Below, one piece after another: positions 9,483 to 18,523 of a stretch of 64,000 nt of DNA. The number at the start of each line of letters is the position of its first letter. Positions within the stretch are counted from its first letter, which is position 1. The DNA comes from Planctomycetota bacterium (lineage in GTDB: Bacteria > Planctomycetota > Planctomycetia > Pirellulales > Pirellulaceae). The notes beneath the pieces are model-generated. The model was given only the letters and a program-made list of their open reading frames with translations. It made no database searches and was not told where the DNA came from. The stretch is from the NCBI GenBank assembly GCA_026692845.1, contig JAPLNM010000087.1, forward strand, positions 1 to 64,000. The letters are read 5' to 3'. The position numbers were made by a program, and so were the translations under genes.

Positions 9483-9619
9483 CGAAAATCACTATCCAAT
9501 CGGATGGAGCGACTCAGGTCATCGCGCTTCGATGATCTGCTAAAAGCAGTCTTCCCGCCGGCCTGACGGGCTTATCGCGCGATCGTTATTACCCAGACGC
9601 TTGGTGCTGAAAATGGCCG

Positions 9620-9823
9620 TTAGTAACTGTTGCCCCGCAAGGCATCAACGATGGCGCGGGTCATGCTCGGCTCGAGCACTCGCGTGCCTCGCAACTGACG
9701 AATCTTCTTGGCAGACTTGCCAATTGCCAAGTGACTCGTACCGCACTTGCGGTGCTTAACCTTGCCAGAAGCCGTCAGGCGGAAACGTTTTTTGGTCGAT
9801 TTGTGTGTTTTTTGTTTGGTCAT
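9620..9823 (-). CDS. rpmI: 50S ribosomal protein L35
   Basis: A 67-residue basic protein with the L35 pattern: KTHKSTKKRFRLTASGKVKHRKCG and the C-terminal LRGTRVLEPS. It is the first gene of the rpmI-rplT-pheS-pheT run. In many bacteria infC (initiation factor IF3) precedes it; here the upstream gene is an unrelated RND exporter, so infC must be elsewhere. The 167-base upstream region (9824-9990) should hold the promoter for the run. Confidence 0.96.
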   Translation of the reverse strand: MTKQKTHKSTKKRFRLTASGKVKHRKCGTSHLAIGKSAKKIRQLRGTRVLEPSMTRAIVDALRGNSY

Positions 9824-9990
9824 GGCGAAACGAACCTTTTGGCTAATTTGGACCCTAGCCAGGTTTTTCTTGCAATCCCGGCGGGGGCGAAAGTGTAGCC
9901 GGAATCCGGGGAAGATCCAAGGGGGAAAAAGGGGAAAGCTCAGGATCTTCTAGCGTTTCGGCCCCGGGTGCTAGAATCCCCGGGTGCCCT

Positions 9991-12930
9991 TCAGGCCGCA
10001 TTTTGAAACTCCGCTTCATTGCCCGGCTGGGCCGAATCGTGTTTGGTGTCAAAACGGCGCCGGACTTTGTGCCTGAAAATCAGGAAAAACCGCGACCATC
10101 GCGAGTGCTTTGTCGGTTTGGGATCGAAAACCGATCCCAAGGGACCGGCAAGGATGGCCGGCAAAAGGACCAGCTCGGCAATCACCCCGGCAATCAAAAT
10201 CGTCAGCATCAACCAGCCAAATCGCTGCGTCGGCGTAAAGGTACTGAAGGCAAACACCGAGAGCCCTAGCCCACTGATGCAAGCCGCCTGTAGGGTCGGC
10301 GTTCCGCATTGGCGGTAAGACGCGATGATCGCAGCGCGACGATCGCGGAGCTCTGTTACGTTGACCCTAAACCAGGACAAGAAGTGAATCGTGTCGTCGA
10401 CGGCAACTCCCAATGCAATGCTGGCGGTCATCATCGATCCGATGTCGATGGCAATCCCCATCCATCCCATGAGCCCAAAAATGAAAATCACCGGAACGAT
10501 GTTCGGAATCATCGCTACCATCCCGGCCCGGAAACTTCTTGAAACGAAGATCATCAACGGGGTGATAGTCAAAAACGACCAAAGGGTGCTTTCCATCAAG
10601 CTGGTCAAAAGCGCCCGCTGGGCTTTGTAAACAATCGGAACGACACCGGTGAATACCGACGATACCCAGTGCTTGGGTTGCAAAGGATCGGGACTCTCCA
10701 AATCGATGATCTTGCTCAATGCCGTTTCGAGTGTCCGAACTTCGTTGTTCGAAAAAGCCCCAGCCAAAACAATTGCGTCATAATCCTCGAGCTCCTGGAG
10801 CTGAACCAAAGGCATCGCTTTGGAGTCAATGCTCGCTCGTGCAACCTTGAGCCTAGCATTCTTGAGCAAATTGGAAATCTCGTCGGCCCGGGCTTTTCCG
10901 GCCGAAATGGTCTCTCCGGATCCCCCGTCTACAATCTCTGGATCCCAAAGAATCACTTTCTTGCCGACAAACTTCGTGTCGCCACTCCATGCCGAAAGCC
11001 TGCGAAGGATCTGAACCCTGTCGCTCTGGGCCTTCAACACCGGCTTGACCACGTCATGGAGCTCATGGACGAACTGACCGTAATCGACCCCGGCAAATGC
11101 AGCAACCCGGAGGCTGATCCGCCAAAGTTCATTGCCAGACTCCTGATCGACACGCAGGAACCCGGACTTCATGAAGTCCTCCCGCTTGGATTCTAACGTC
11201 GAGTTGTAAACGCTCCGCTCAATCATCTTCTTGGTGCTAGAACCATTCGTCGGAAGCGATGGTGCAAACGTCGCAGCCGAAAGGCTTCTACCTACCCAAC
11301 CAAGAGTGTCTTCTCCAAATCGCTTCTGAATCGCATCCTGGACTCTAAGCGTCGTTTCCATGCGCTCGAGGAAATTCAGCTTGCCGACTTCCTCGGGAGC
11401 AACGTCCTCGGAACTGCCACTGCCGGCCGGAATATTTGAAGCCAAACTCCCTTGGTCAAACTCCAGAACAATTTCCATCGGCACAAGCTTGCCAAGATGG
11501 TCCTCAAGCCAACGGTAGTCCTTGAGAATGCGAGCTTGGGAGTCGAACAGCTCGAGCAGATCGATGCTTGTGCGGATCCTTACAAGCCCCAGCCCAACGG
11601 CGCCGCAAAACACAAAACTTGCTATCGACACCCCCACGTGGTTGCGGACGATGAAACCCGAAAATGCACCCCAAAATCGCTCGCTGAAAGTCTCATGGAC
11701 CCCGGCACCTCCGCGAACCAACCCCTTCGAAGCAGTCCTGGCAAGCGTTTCCTCAGGACTCAACTCCCAACGCTTGGCATATCCGATCAAATGCAAGGCT
11801 GCCGGCAGGATCAAAAACAAAACCAAATTGAGAATCATCACTCCGGATGCGGAGTAAAAACCGAACTTGCGGATCGGAACCAATTCGCTCGAACAAAGCG
11901 ACAACAAGCCAAATGCCGTCGTCAAAGAGCACAGTACCGCAGGCTTCAAGGCGTGTATGACCGCTCGCTCGGTGGCTCCCTTGAGTCCACCCTCATGCAC
12001 CGCATCGCGGTAGTAGTTGATAAAGTGCACCGCTCCGGAAATCGCCAATACATAAACCAACGATGGCATCGACAAAACAATCGCATCGACCGTCTCGCCC
12101 GTTGCCCATATCATCCCCAAGGCCGCAGCGGCACTGGTGACCGAACAAAGAAAAACAATCCATGTCAGCACGAAACTGCGCAGAGACCACCAAGCCAAAA
12201 ACAATCCGAGTATCCCCGAAAAGCCAGCCAAGCGAACCAAGGTCCGCTCCCCTTCTTCGTCAATCGAAACATTGTCCACCGGCGGTCCACCAAGATGAAG
12301 ATCCGCGTCGGGAATCCCCGCTCGCTCGATCACTCGCCTCAAAACCCCAGGCGGAATGTTCGGACGGAAGATCCGCATCTGCCCCTTCCCAAGAACCGGC
12401 TTGAGCTTCCCAGACGTCGTCGGATCCAAAGAGACAATCACACAGGTCTGACGACCATCAGGCCCTAAAACCGCCCCCTTAAGCCGCTCGACAGCCTCCT
12501 CGGCTCCCAAGGCATGCTGACCCTGTGTCAACTGATCCAAGAAAGACCGGCCCGACTGCGCCGCCTTGAAGTACTTCTTGGCCTCGACTGCATCGATGTC
12601 GCTCGGGTCGATATGCTCGGGCGTTACCAATCCAATAAGCTTGGCAATCCTCGGATCGTCCTGCTCGGGCTTCGATGGGTCCTCCCCCAACTGACAACCC
12701 TCCCAACTGACGATGATGAATTGGTCGGACGGAAAGTTCTTCCGAAATCGAGCCAACTCGTCAGTCTCGCGATAGGACTTGGGCAACCAGTCCTCTACCT
12801 TGTTGACGTTGCTCTGAACCGCTTGGCCCGCACCGTAATAGGCAAAGGGTACACAAGCAAGACTGACTAGGAGGACCAGCCAACCCCATCGGTCGTAGAA
12901 CGTTTTGCCGCTGCTAGAGTAGTTCTGCAC
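9991..12930 (-). CDS. RND/MMPL superfamily exporter (HAE3-like)
   Basis: A 979-residue inner-membrane protein with the two-fold RND plan. The first TM segment (residues about 15-33, WLVLLVSLACVPFAYYGAG) precedes a large extracytoplasmic loop; a helical bundle lies at about 235-385 (LAWWSLRSFVLTWIVFL, MPSLVYVLAISGAVHFINYY); then a second TM start (about 430), a second loop, and a second bundle (about 775-930) ending before a basic cytoplasmic tail. AVDDTIHFLSWF in the second bundle is typical of the MMPL/COG1033 group. No membrane-fusion or outer-membrane gene is adjacent, which fits HAE3-type lipid or hopanoid exporters acting alone. The substrate is unknown. Confidence 0.85.
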   Translation of the reverse strand: MQNYSSSGKTFYDRWGWLVLLVSLACVPFAYYGAGQAVQSNVNKVEDWLPKSYRETDELARFRKNFPSDQFIIVSWEGCQLGEDPSKPEQDDPRIAKLIGLVTPEHIDPSDIDAVEAKKYFKAAQSGRSFLDQLTQGQHALGAEEAVERLKGAVLGPDGRQTCVIVSLDPTTSGKLKPVLGKGQMRIFRPNIPPGVLRRVIERAGIPDADLHLGGPPVDNVSIDEEGERTLVRLAGFSGILGLFLAWWSLRSFVLTWIVFLCSVTSAAAALGMIWATGETVDAIVLSMPSLVYVLAISGAVHFINYYRDAVHEGGLKGATERAVIHALKPAVLCSLTTAFGLLSLCSSELVPIRKFGFYSASGVMILNLVLFLILPAALHLIGYAKRWELSPEETLARTASKGLVRGGAGVHETFSERFWGAFSGFIVRNHVGVSIASFVFCGAVGLGLVRIRTSIDLLELFDSQARILKDYRWLEDHLGKLVPMEIVLEFDQGSLASNIPAGSGSSEDVAPEEVGKLNFLERMETTLRVQDAIQKRFGEDTLGWVGRSLSAATFAPSLPTNGSSTKKMIERSVYNSTLESKREDFMKSGFLRVDQESGNELWRISLRVAAFAGVDYGQFVHELHDVVKPVLKAQSDRVQILRRLSAWSGDTKFVGKKVILWDPEIVDGGSGETISAGKARADEISNLLKNARLKVARASIDSKAMPLVQLQELEDYDAIVLAGAFSNNEVRTLETALSKIIDLESPDPLQPKHWVSSVFTGVVPIVYKAQRALLTSLMESTLWSFLTITPLMIFVSRSFRAGMVAMIPNIVPVIFIFGLMGWMGIAIDIGSMMTASIALGVAVDDTIHFLSWFRVNVTELRDRRAAIIASYRQCGTPTLQAACISGLGLSVFAFSTFTPTQRFGWLMLTILIAGVIAELVLLPAILAGPLGSVFDPKPTKHSRWSRFFLIFRHKVRRRFDTKHDSAQPGNEAEFQNAA

Positions 12931-13385
12931 TTCGTAGCCTACTTGGATGTCGCCTACTGGAATGTAGTCTGATTGAACGCTTGACGGCTAAAGGTTGCTT
13001 GCGAACGCAAGAAACTGGCTGGCTTGTGACTCGACTTTGAGTTCCCAGAACAGCCGACAAGGTTTCCGAGTTTACAAAACCCAAAGCGATTTCCATAGTT
13101 TGAAAATCGTCAAAGGGGGACTTTTTCCCAAAGTGAGCAATTTAGGGGTCTGAGGTAAAATCGATCGATTTGCGATCCAGCAAGTCCCTAAACATCTTTT
13201 CCATCGGCTTACCCATGAGCCGAAGTCAAGCAAAACCGACCCGTCTCTCCCCCCTTGGCAATCAAATTGCTATTAGAATAACTTTTTCTCAGCTGACGCT
13301 GAAGAAATTCCATCCAAAACTCATTTGCTGCTCCGGATTGCTTGTTGAAATTCAGTCTCAATTAAGATAAGCTTGGAAGTCGATT
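12931..13385. other. Intergenic region between divergent transcription units
   Basis: This 455-base gap separates the 5' ends of the RND exporter (minus) and the feo genes (plus). The two short open frames here have no recognisable protein pattern and I take them as chance. It must carry both promoters. The stretch just before feoA is AT-rich compared with the surroundings. Confidence 0.6.
13258..13280. promoter_or_regulatory. AT-rich dyad upstream of feoA, possible iron-regulator site
   Basis: Two adjacent dyads occur about 105-130 bases before the first feoA: GCAAT-CAA-ATTGC (13258-13270) and TATT-AG-AATA (13271-13280). The position suits an iron-dependent operator for the feo unit, but neither matches a canonical Fur or IdeR box, so this is only a candidate. 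Confidence 0.25.
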
Positions 13386-13685
13386 GTGATTTCGGGACGA
13401 TTTCTCTGCCCAAACATCGAAAACCCTCCGTCTGCCATGGCTCTTCCCCACCCCCCACAAGCCGTTCCGGTTGAGTACCTCGCTCCACAAGCCGAAGGCG
13501 TGGTCGTCGACCTGTGCGGGGAGGAAAAGAACCTCCATAGGCTCGAAGAACTCGGTATCCGCTGCGGATGCAAAATCCGCATGCTAAGCCCCGGCGAGAC
13601 TTGCCTGCTTGCCATCGAAGGCAAGAAAATGTGCCTGCGACTCGGTTCGACAGCGGAAATCTTCGTCCAACCGCTGACCCCCTAA
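13386..13685 (+). CDS. feoA: FeoA-domain protein (first copy)
   Basis: A 99-residue protein with an SH3-like FeoA domain in the C-terminal two thirds (EEKNLHRLEELGIRCGCKIRMLSPGE, then LRLGSTAEIFVQ). It probably supports ferrous iron uptake by FeoB. The GTG start at 13386 has GGAAG eight bases upstream; an ATG at 13437 would remove a non-conserved leader and cannot be excluded. A second FeoA follows after 84 bases. The two copies differ strongly, so this is not a recent duplication. Confidence 0.85.
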   Translation: MISGRFLCPNIENPPSAMALPHPPQAVPVEYLAPQAEGVVVDLCGEEKNLHRLEELGIRCGCKIRMLSPGETCLLAIEGKKMCLRLGSTAEIFVQPLTP

Positions 13686-13769
13686 CCACTTGCCTGGCTC
13701 ACCCTGCCAGGTGCCAGCCAACGTCCCAACCCATGAGCCTCGGCAGGCCAACTTCTCGGGCGTCCCCCC

Positions 13770-14003
13770 ATGGCCGTGACTACTCTGAACGATCTACAAG
13801 CAGGCCAAAGCGGGACAATCCTCGATGTCGAAGGCAACGATTCGCTCGCAGCGAGGCTTCTAGAAATGGGGCTCATCCCAGGTGAACTCGTCGAGATGAT
13901 CGGCCAAGCTCCCATGGGCGATCCTGTCGAATTCTCCGTCGTTGGATATCGACTGAGCCTAAGGCGAATCGAAGCCCGACGCGTTCGGATCGAACGGACC
14001 TAA
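13770..14003 (+). CDS. feoA: FeoA-domain protein (second copy)
   Basis: A 77-residue, canonical-length FeoA: LNDLQAGQSGTILDVEGNDSLAARLLEMGLIPGE, then VGYRLSLRRIEARRVRIE. It closely precedes feoB (15 bases) on the same strand. It is thought to bind or modulate FeoB at the cytoplasmic face. The 84-base leader between the two feoA genes contains a small hairpin (13693-13711, CCTGGC/GCCAGG) of unknown meaning. Confidence 0.93.
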   Translation: MAVTTLNDLQAGQSGTILDVEGNDSLAARLLEMGLIPGELVEMIGQAPMGDPVEFSVVGYRLSLRRIEARRVRIERT

Positions 14004-14018
14004 CAGAGGATCGATCGT

Positions 14019-16265
14019 ATGGCCAACCGCGCAGCATCCGATCGCCCCCCGATCGTCGCCCTGATCGGGAACCCCAACACCGGGAAAAGTAGCCTTTTTA
14101 ATGCCCTTTGCGGGGGCCAAGCCCGCGTCGGAAACTATCCGGGCGTAACCGTCGAGCACAAAACCGGACGCATGCTTGTGGCCAACTCGGCCTTCAAGTC
14201 GATCGAACTTGTCGACCTGCCAGGCACCTATTCGCTTAGCGCTCGCTCAGCCGACGAAGCCGTATCGGTCGAGGTTCTCTGCGGCGAAATGCCTTCGGTG
14301 GCCAGGCCCGATGCGGTCATCGTGATCCTCGATGCGACCAACCTCGAACGCAATTTGTACCTGCTGAGCCAAGTTCTCGAATTGCAGATTCCAACCCTCG
14401 TGGCCTTGAACATGTGGGATCGACTCGAAAAGGAAGGCATGAGGCTCGACGCCGAAAAGCTCTCGGATTCCTTAGGGGTCCGGGTCGTGTGCACGAGCGC
14501 CTCGAAACGCATCGGGATCGCGGAACTCCAATCGGCATTGCTGGAACTCTTGGATCGAGGCCCCGGGGCCGATTCCCAAGGAATCCTCGAACGCAGTGCC
14601 CTTGCCTCGGCTACGTTTCCAGAAGCCTTCCGTAATTCGGTCGACGAGCTAGAGGCTTGGTTCGTTTCCCAGGGATGTCCCTTGCAGCGATTTCAAATCG
14701 AACGCCTACTGATCGACGATTCCCAGGCCCACTCGCATCGAGTGATCCCTAAGAGGATAGCCTCTGCGGTAGCCGATCGGATCGGACAGACTCGGGAGCA
14801 TTTAGCTTCGAACGGAGTCTCGATCCCGCTTTTTGAAACGCGTGCTCGCTACGGTTGGATCAAACAACGCGTCGCTGGAGTCGTCGAGCGCCAAGCTCGC
14901 GAGCAACGCGTATCGACGAGCGATCGGATCGATCGCTGGCTGACGCACCGATGGTTTGGTCTGCTATTCTTTATCGGCTTGATGTTTTTTATCTTCCAGT
15001 CGATCACCGGGATTGCGTCCTGGCCGATGGATGGGATTGGCTTTGCTTCCCAATGGCTTGGCCAGCAGGTCGAATCGATGATGGGACCCGGACCCTTGCG
15101 CAGCTTGCTCGTCGATGGCATCATTGCGGGCGTTGGGGCGGTTCTGGTTTTCTTGCCTCAAATCGCGATCCTGTTTTTCTTTATCGCGGTGCTTGAGGAC
15201 TGCGGGTACATGTCCCGCGCAGCGTTCATGATGGACAAATTCATGTCTGCACTGGGCATGAGCGGCAAGTCCTTTTTGCCCCTGATGTCTTCGTTTGCTT
15301 GTGCGATCCCTGGAATCATGGCAACGCGTACGATCGAGAACCGCAGGGACCGGATGGTGACCTTGCTGATCGCGCCGCTGATGAGCTGCTCGGCACGCTG
15401 GCCTGTGTATGTATTAATGGTAAGCGCTTTTGTTCCTAAGCAAGCTGTCTTGGGCGGATGGGTCTCGGTCCAAGGAGCCGTATTGTTTGCCATGATGTGC
15501 CTGGGGGCTTTGGTGGCCATCCCCGTGGCTTGGCTGCTCAAACGATTCGTTTTTCCAGGCGAACCCTCGACGTTCATCATGGAGCTTTCGAGTTACAAAT
15601 GGCCCAGCTTTCGTGTCGTTGCGATGCGAGTCTGGGAACGGGTTCTATCCTTCATCGCTCGGGCCGGAACGTTGATTTTCGTGACCTCCGTGCTCGTCTG
15701 GGCCGCTGCTTATTTCCCCGGTGACCACAGCCTGCTGGATCAAACCACTGCCAAACTTGAAACCGAACAAGCAAGTCCGAACGCCGACCCGGCCAAAATC
15801 CAAGCCTGGACATCGCAGGTCAATCAACTCAAGAGCGATCTGATCGCCAAAAGCTTTTTGGGCGTCGCCGGCCAGTGGATCGAACCGATCGTTCGACCGT
15901 TGGGCTGGGACGGCAAGATCGGCGTCGCCGTTCTGGCCTCATTCCCCGCCAGGGAAGTCATCGTTGCGACGCTCGGAACGATCTATTCGCTAGGAGGTGC
16001 ACAGGACGAAACGAGCGATGGACTCGCCGAGAACCTTCGCAGCGCGACTTGGCCCGACGGACGACCTGTCTACACGCTGGCCACGGCTTGCTCGATCATG
16101 GTTTTCTTCGCCCTGTGCGCTCAATGTGTTTCGACCCTCGTGACGATTCGTCGCGAAACGAACTCCTGGCGTTGGCCGATCTTCTCCTTTGTCTACATGA
16201 CGACACTGGCCTATCTAGGAGCCTGGATCGTCTACAACCTGATGAGCGCTTGGCTAGTTCCATGA
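14019..16265 (+). CDS. feoB: Ferrous iron transport protein B
   Basis: A 748-residue inner-membrane iron(II) permease with an N-terminal GTPase. G1 is GNPNTGKSSLFNAL (about residues 17-30), G3 is DLPGTYSLSARS and the G4 position is NMWD. A helical GDI-like region follows, then a core of about 8-11 membrane helices with the paired gate blocks (AAFMMDKFMSALGMSGKSFLPL and SFACAIPGIMATRTIENRRDR). The final helices end at LVP. Its TGA overlaps the ATG of the MFS gene (ATGA at 16262-16265), so the two are translationally coupled. Confidence 0.96.
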   Translation: MANRAASDRPPIVALIGNPNTGKSSLFNALCGGQARVGNYPGVTVEHKTGRMLVANSAFKSIELVDLPGTYSLSARSADEAVSVEVLCGEMPSVARPDAVIVILDATNLERNLYLLSQVLELQIPTLVALNMWDRLEKEGMRLDAEKLSDSLGVRVVCTSASKRIGIAELQSALLELLDRGPGADSQGILERSALASATFPEAFRNSVDELEAWFVSQGCPLQRFQIERLLIDDSQAHSHRVIPKRIASAVADRIGQTREHLASNGVSIPLFETRARYGWIKQRVAGVVERQAREQRVSTSDRIDRWLTHRWFGLLFFIGLMFFIFQSITGIASWPMDGIGFASQWLGQQVESMMGPGPLRSLLVDGIIAGVGAVLVFLPQIAILFFFIAVLEDCGYMSRAAFMMDKFMSALGMSGKSFLPLMSSFACAIPGIMATRTIENRRDRMVTLLIAPLMSCSARWPVYVLMVSAFVPKQAVLGGWVSVQGAVLFAMMCLGALVAIPVAWLLKRFVFPGEPSTFIMELSSYKWPSFRVVAMRVWERVLSFIARAGTLIFVTSVLVWAAAYFPGDHSLLDQTTAKLETEQASPNADPAKIQAWTSQVNQLKSDLIAKSFLGVAGQWIEPIVRPLGWDGKIGVAVLASFPAREVIVATLGTIYSLGGAQDETSDGLAENLRSATWPDGRPVYTLATACSIMVFFALCAQCVSTLVTIRRETNSWRWPIFSFVYMTTLAYLGAWIVYNLMSAWLVP

Positions 16266-17503
16266 TAACGCATGCGACGCATTACCCCGAGTTCCGATGG
16301 CTCCTAGGGGCCCACGGATGCGCCACGGTCTGCACACGGATCTTGTTCTTCTGGGCTCCCTATGCGCTGGTCAAATCATTTCCTGACGAACCGCTGTACC
16401 TTGGTCTCCTGGGCTTGGTCCAAGCGATCCCGGCGCTGAGCCTAGCTCTTCTGGGTGGGCATCTGGCGGACTTTCTCGACCGCAGAAACCTTCTGCGAGC
16501 ATCCTACTTGCTGCAGTGGCTTTGCGCGCTTGGGATGATCGGCTCGGTCTACACCGAAGGCTGGACTAAGCTCACGGTACTGATGGTTTGTATGTTCTTT
16601 CTGGGGGTCGCGCGAGGCTTTGCCGATCCGACGATGCCAAGCCTCGAAGCGCAGATCGTTCCCCGAACGGCGGCCCTGAGCGCCGCGACTTGGACGACCA
16701 TCGTCTGGCATGCATGCGCGGTGTTCGCTCCGCTGCTTGCCGGAGGTCTGATCCAATTCGCAGGAAACTTGGCACCGTTCGCTGCTGCCCTGCTCTTTTC
16801 GAGTTGCTCGATCGCGATGGTCACCTCGATCGCCCCGAAACCCCGGCCGCAGCGCCTAGAGGTCGAACCCTTTGGCCAAGCGATCACGGCCGGCTGGCGC
16901 TTCGTGATGAAACGACGGATTCTATGGAACTCCATGGCCCTTGATCTTTTCGCAGTGCTCTTCGGTGGGGCGATTGCGATGCTCCCAATGTACGCCGATC
17001 AAATCCTTCATACCGGACCGGTCGGACTGGGGGTCCTCAACGCTAGCCCCATGCTCGGCGCACTTGTCTGCTCGATCGCTTGCATCCGATTCCCTCCGCG
17101 CGCCCATGCTGGAAAAATCCTTCTGGTGAGCATCTTCGGCTTCGGCTTGTGCATGATCGTCTTTGCCCTGTCTCGCAGTTTAACCCTGTCGGTCATCGCT
17201 CTGTTTCTCAGCGGTGTTCTCGATGGGGTCAGTGTCGTGATACGCAAGTCCATTCTCAGGCTCTATTCCCCAGACGGTATGCGAGGACGAATCGCAGCGG
17301 TCAACTCTGTTTTCATCGGAGCATCCAACGAGCTCGGAGAACTCGAAAGCGGTTTGGCGGCCCACTGGCTAGGCTTAGTCCCTAGCGTCTTTCTGGGCGG
17401 AATCGCGACCCTGTGCATCGTCGTAACCGTGTCGCTCTTTGGCAAAGACGTCCGTCAATTCGATATGCGGACGGAATTGGAACGCCAATCAACCGACCCC
17501 TGA
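16262..17503 (+). CDS. MFS transporter, EntS-like
   Basis: A 413-residue major facilitator with about 12 hydrophobic segments. The A-motif region after TM2 reads GGHLADFLDRRNLLRASYLLQ. The fold and the C-terminal block (MRGRIAAVNSVFIGASNELGELESG) resemble the EntS/MFS_3 group of exporters. The open frame extends further upstream inside feoB, but the start at 16262 gives the classic ATGA overlap and a normal N-terminus. The coupling suggests a role in iron handling, for instance export of a chelator or excess metal; that is inference. Its last 15 bases overlap the end of the convergent beta-RFAP synthase gene. Confidence 0.82.
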   Translation: MITHATHYPEFRWLLGAHGCATVCTRILFFWAPYALVKSFPDEPLYLGLLGLVQAIPALSLALLGGHLADFLDRRNLLRASYLLQWLCALGMIGSVYTEGWTKLTVLMVCMFFLGVARGFADPTMPSLEAQIVPRTAALSAATWTTIVWHACAVFAPLLAGGLIQFAGNLAPFAAALLFSSCSIAMVTSIAPKPRPQRLEVEPFGQAITAGWRFVMKRRILWNSMALDLFAVLFGGAIAMLPMYADQILHTGPVGLGVLNASPMLGALVCSIACIRFPPRAHAGKILLVSIFGFGLCMIVFALSRSLTLSVIALFLSGVLDGVSVVIRKSILRLYSPDGMRGRIAAVNSVFIGASNELGELESGLAAHWLGLVPSVFLGGIATLCIVVTVSLFGKDVRQFDMRTELERQSTDP

Positions 17504-18523
17504 CAAACCCGATTCAATCATCGCCGGGCCTGCTACCTTGGCCACATAAGTCCAACCACCACGGTGCAATTCTCGACCGATCGTCTCGACCAACCAAGCC
17601 GCTTGCTGCTGGTCCTGTGCGATCGCAAAAACCACCGGGCCCCAACTCGATTGGCCTACCCCCTGGAAACCAAGCCCCCGGAGTCGATCCACCCAAAAAC
17701 GAATCCGAGCGGATCGATAAGCGTCTCCTACAGCCGGACGAAATATCTCCCCGGCCAACTCTCCGTAGCGACCAAGCCCCTGACAGGCCCCATGGTAATC
17801 TCCACCTAAGACCGAGGGCAGAATCTGCTGCTCGATAAGCTCGAGCATCCACCGGCGATTGGGATTGTGCTGCTTGGAACAACGATCGAAAATCGCTTGC
17901 TCGCTCTCCCCGAAGTCTCCTTGGTAGATGGCCTCATGGAACAATACCACCCGCCAATCGCCCGGAAAGGAATGCACACTTGTGCGTTCCTGTTCCTCCC
18001 GAAAAGCCGCTGGAAATTCGCCTCGGTCGACAATCAGTCCCCCTTGAAGGAATCCCCGCAAGCCAATATGCGAGCGCAAACCTCGGCCGCTATCGATCAA
18101 CCAAGTCTCTACGGGCGCATCGACCGATGGGTTCTGATCCATCGATCGATTCAACAAGGCTGCTGCCGAACAAGCAAACTGAGTGCCGGATCCCAATCCT
18201 ACATGGGCCTCGGGGGCAAACTCCAATTCCACAGGGGATCGCAAAGCCCCTGAGGTTCTTCTTCGCCAATTTCCATAGACACGTAAAAACCGATCCTTCC
18301 AATGCGCTTCGCTCCAGTCGGGACAAGGGTCCTGAATGCCGCCGGCAATAGGATCGCACGATCGAGTCAGGCCAAGTCGCACCGACGGCTTGTCGACCAT
18401 CAACCCGATCCCGCCGAAGCAATGGGGAGACTCAGGGTGGATTTCTAGCAATCCAAAATGAAGCCTCGAGAAAGCTTCGACTCGATACCAAAGATTCGGG
18501 TGCGGATTAACTTGGTGAGGCAC
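17489..18523 (-). CDS. Beta-ribofuranosylaminobenzene 5'-phosphate synthase-like GHMP protein
   Basis: A 344-residue GHMP-superfamily protein. The ATP/phosphate-loop motif is at residues 108-123 (VGLGSGTQFACSAAAL), preceded by the family's N-terminal block (AFSRLHFGLLEIHP, then GGIGLMVDKPS). This pattern is that of beta-RFAP synthase (archaeal MptG), the first committed step in methanopterin synthesis, where PRPP and p-hydroxybenzoate or p-aminobenzoate are condensed. Planctomycetes are known to carry tetrahydromethanopterin-linked C1 genes, which fits. Its start overlaps the end of the DUF2760 gene by 17 bases and its end overlaps the convergent MFS gene. Confidence 0.82.
   Translation of the reverse strand: MPHQVNPHPNLWYRVEAFSRLHFGLLEIHPESPHCFGGIGLMVDKPSVRLGLTRSCDPIAGGIQDPCPDWSEAHWKDRFLRVYGNWRRRTSGALRSPVELEFAPEAHVGLGSGTQFACSAAALLNRSMDQNPSVDAPVETWLIDSGRGLRSHIGLRGFLQGGLIVDRGEFPAAFREEQERTSVHSFPGDWRVVLFHEAIYQGDFGESEQAIFDRCSKQHNPNRRWMLELIEQQILPSVLGGDYHGACQGLGRYGELAGEIFRPAVGDAYRSARIRFWVDRLRGLGFQGVGQSSWGPVVFAIAQDQQQAAWLVETIGRELHRGGWTYVAKVAGPAMIESGLSGVG

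Noticed and set aside
9483-9619. Possible L20 autoregulatory leader between rpmI and rplT
   Set aside because: The gap length is suggestive but I could not trace the expected pseudoknot or paired elements, so no feature was called.
9911-9950. Inverted repeat GAAGATCC/GGATCTTC downstream of the RND exporter
   Set aside because: Arms are only 8 bases with a 24-base spacer and no T-run follows on either strand; not convincing as a terminator or operator.
15875-16261. Upstream extension of the MFS reading frame inside feoB
   Set aside because: The added ~129 residues are Arg-rich shadow translation of feoB; the ATGA overlap at 16262 gives the proper N-terminus.
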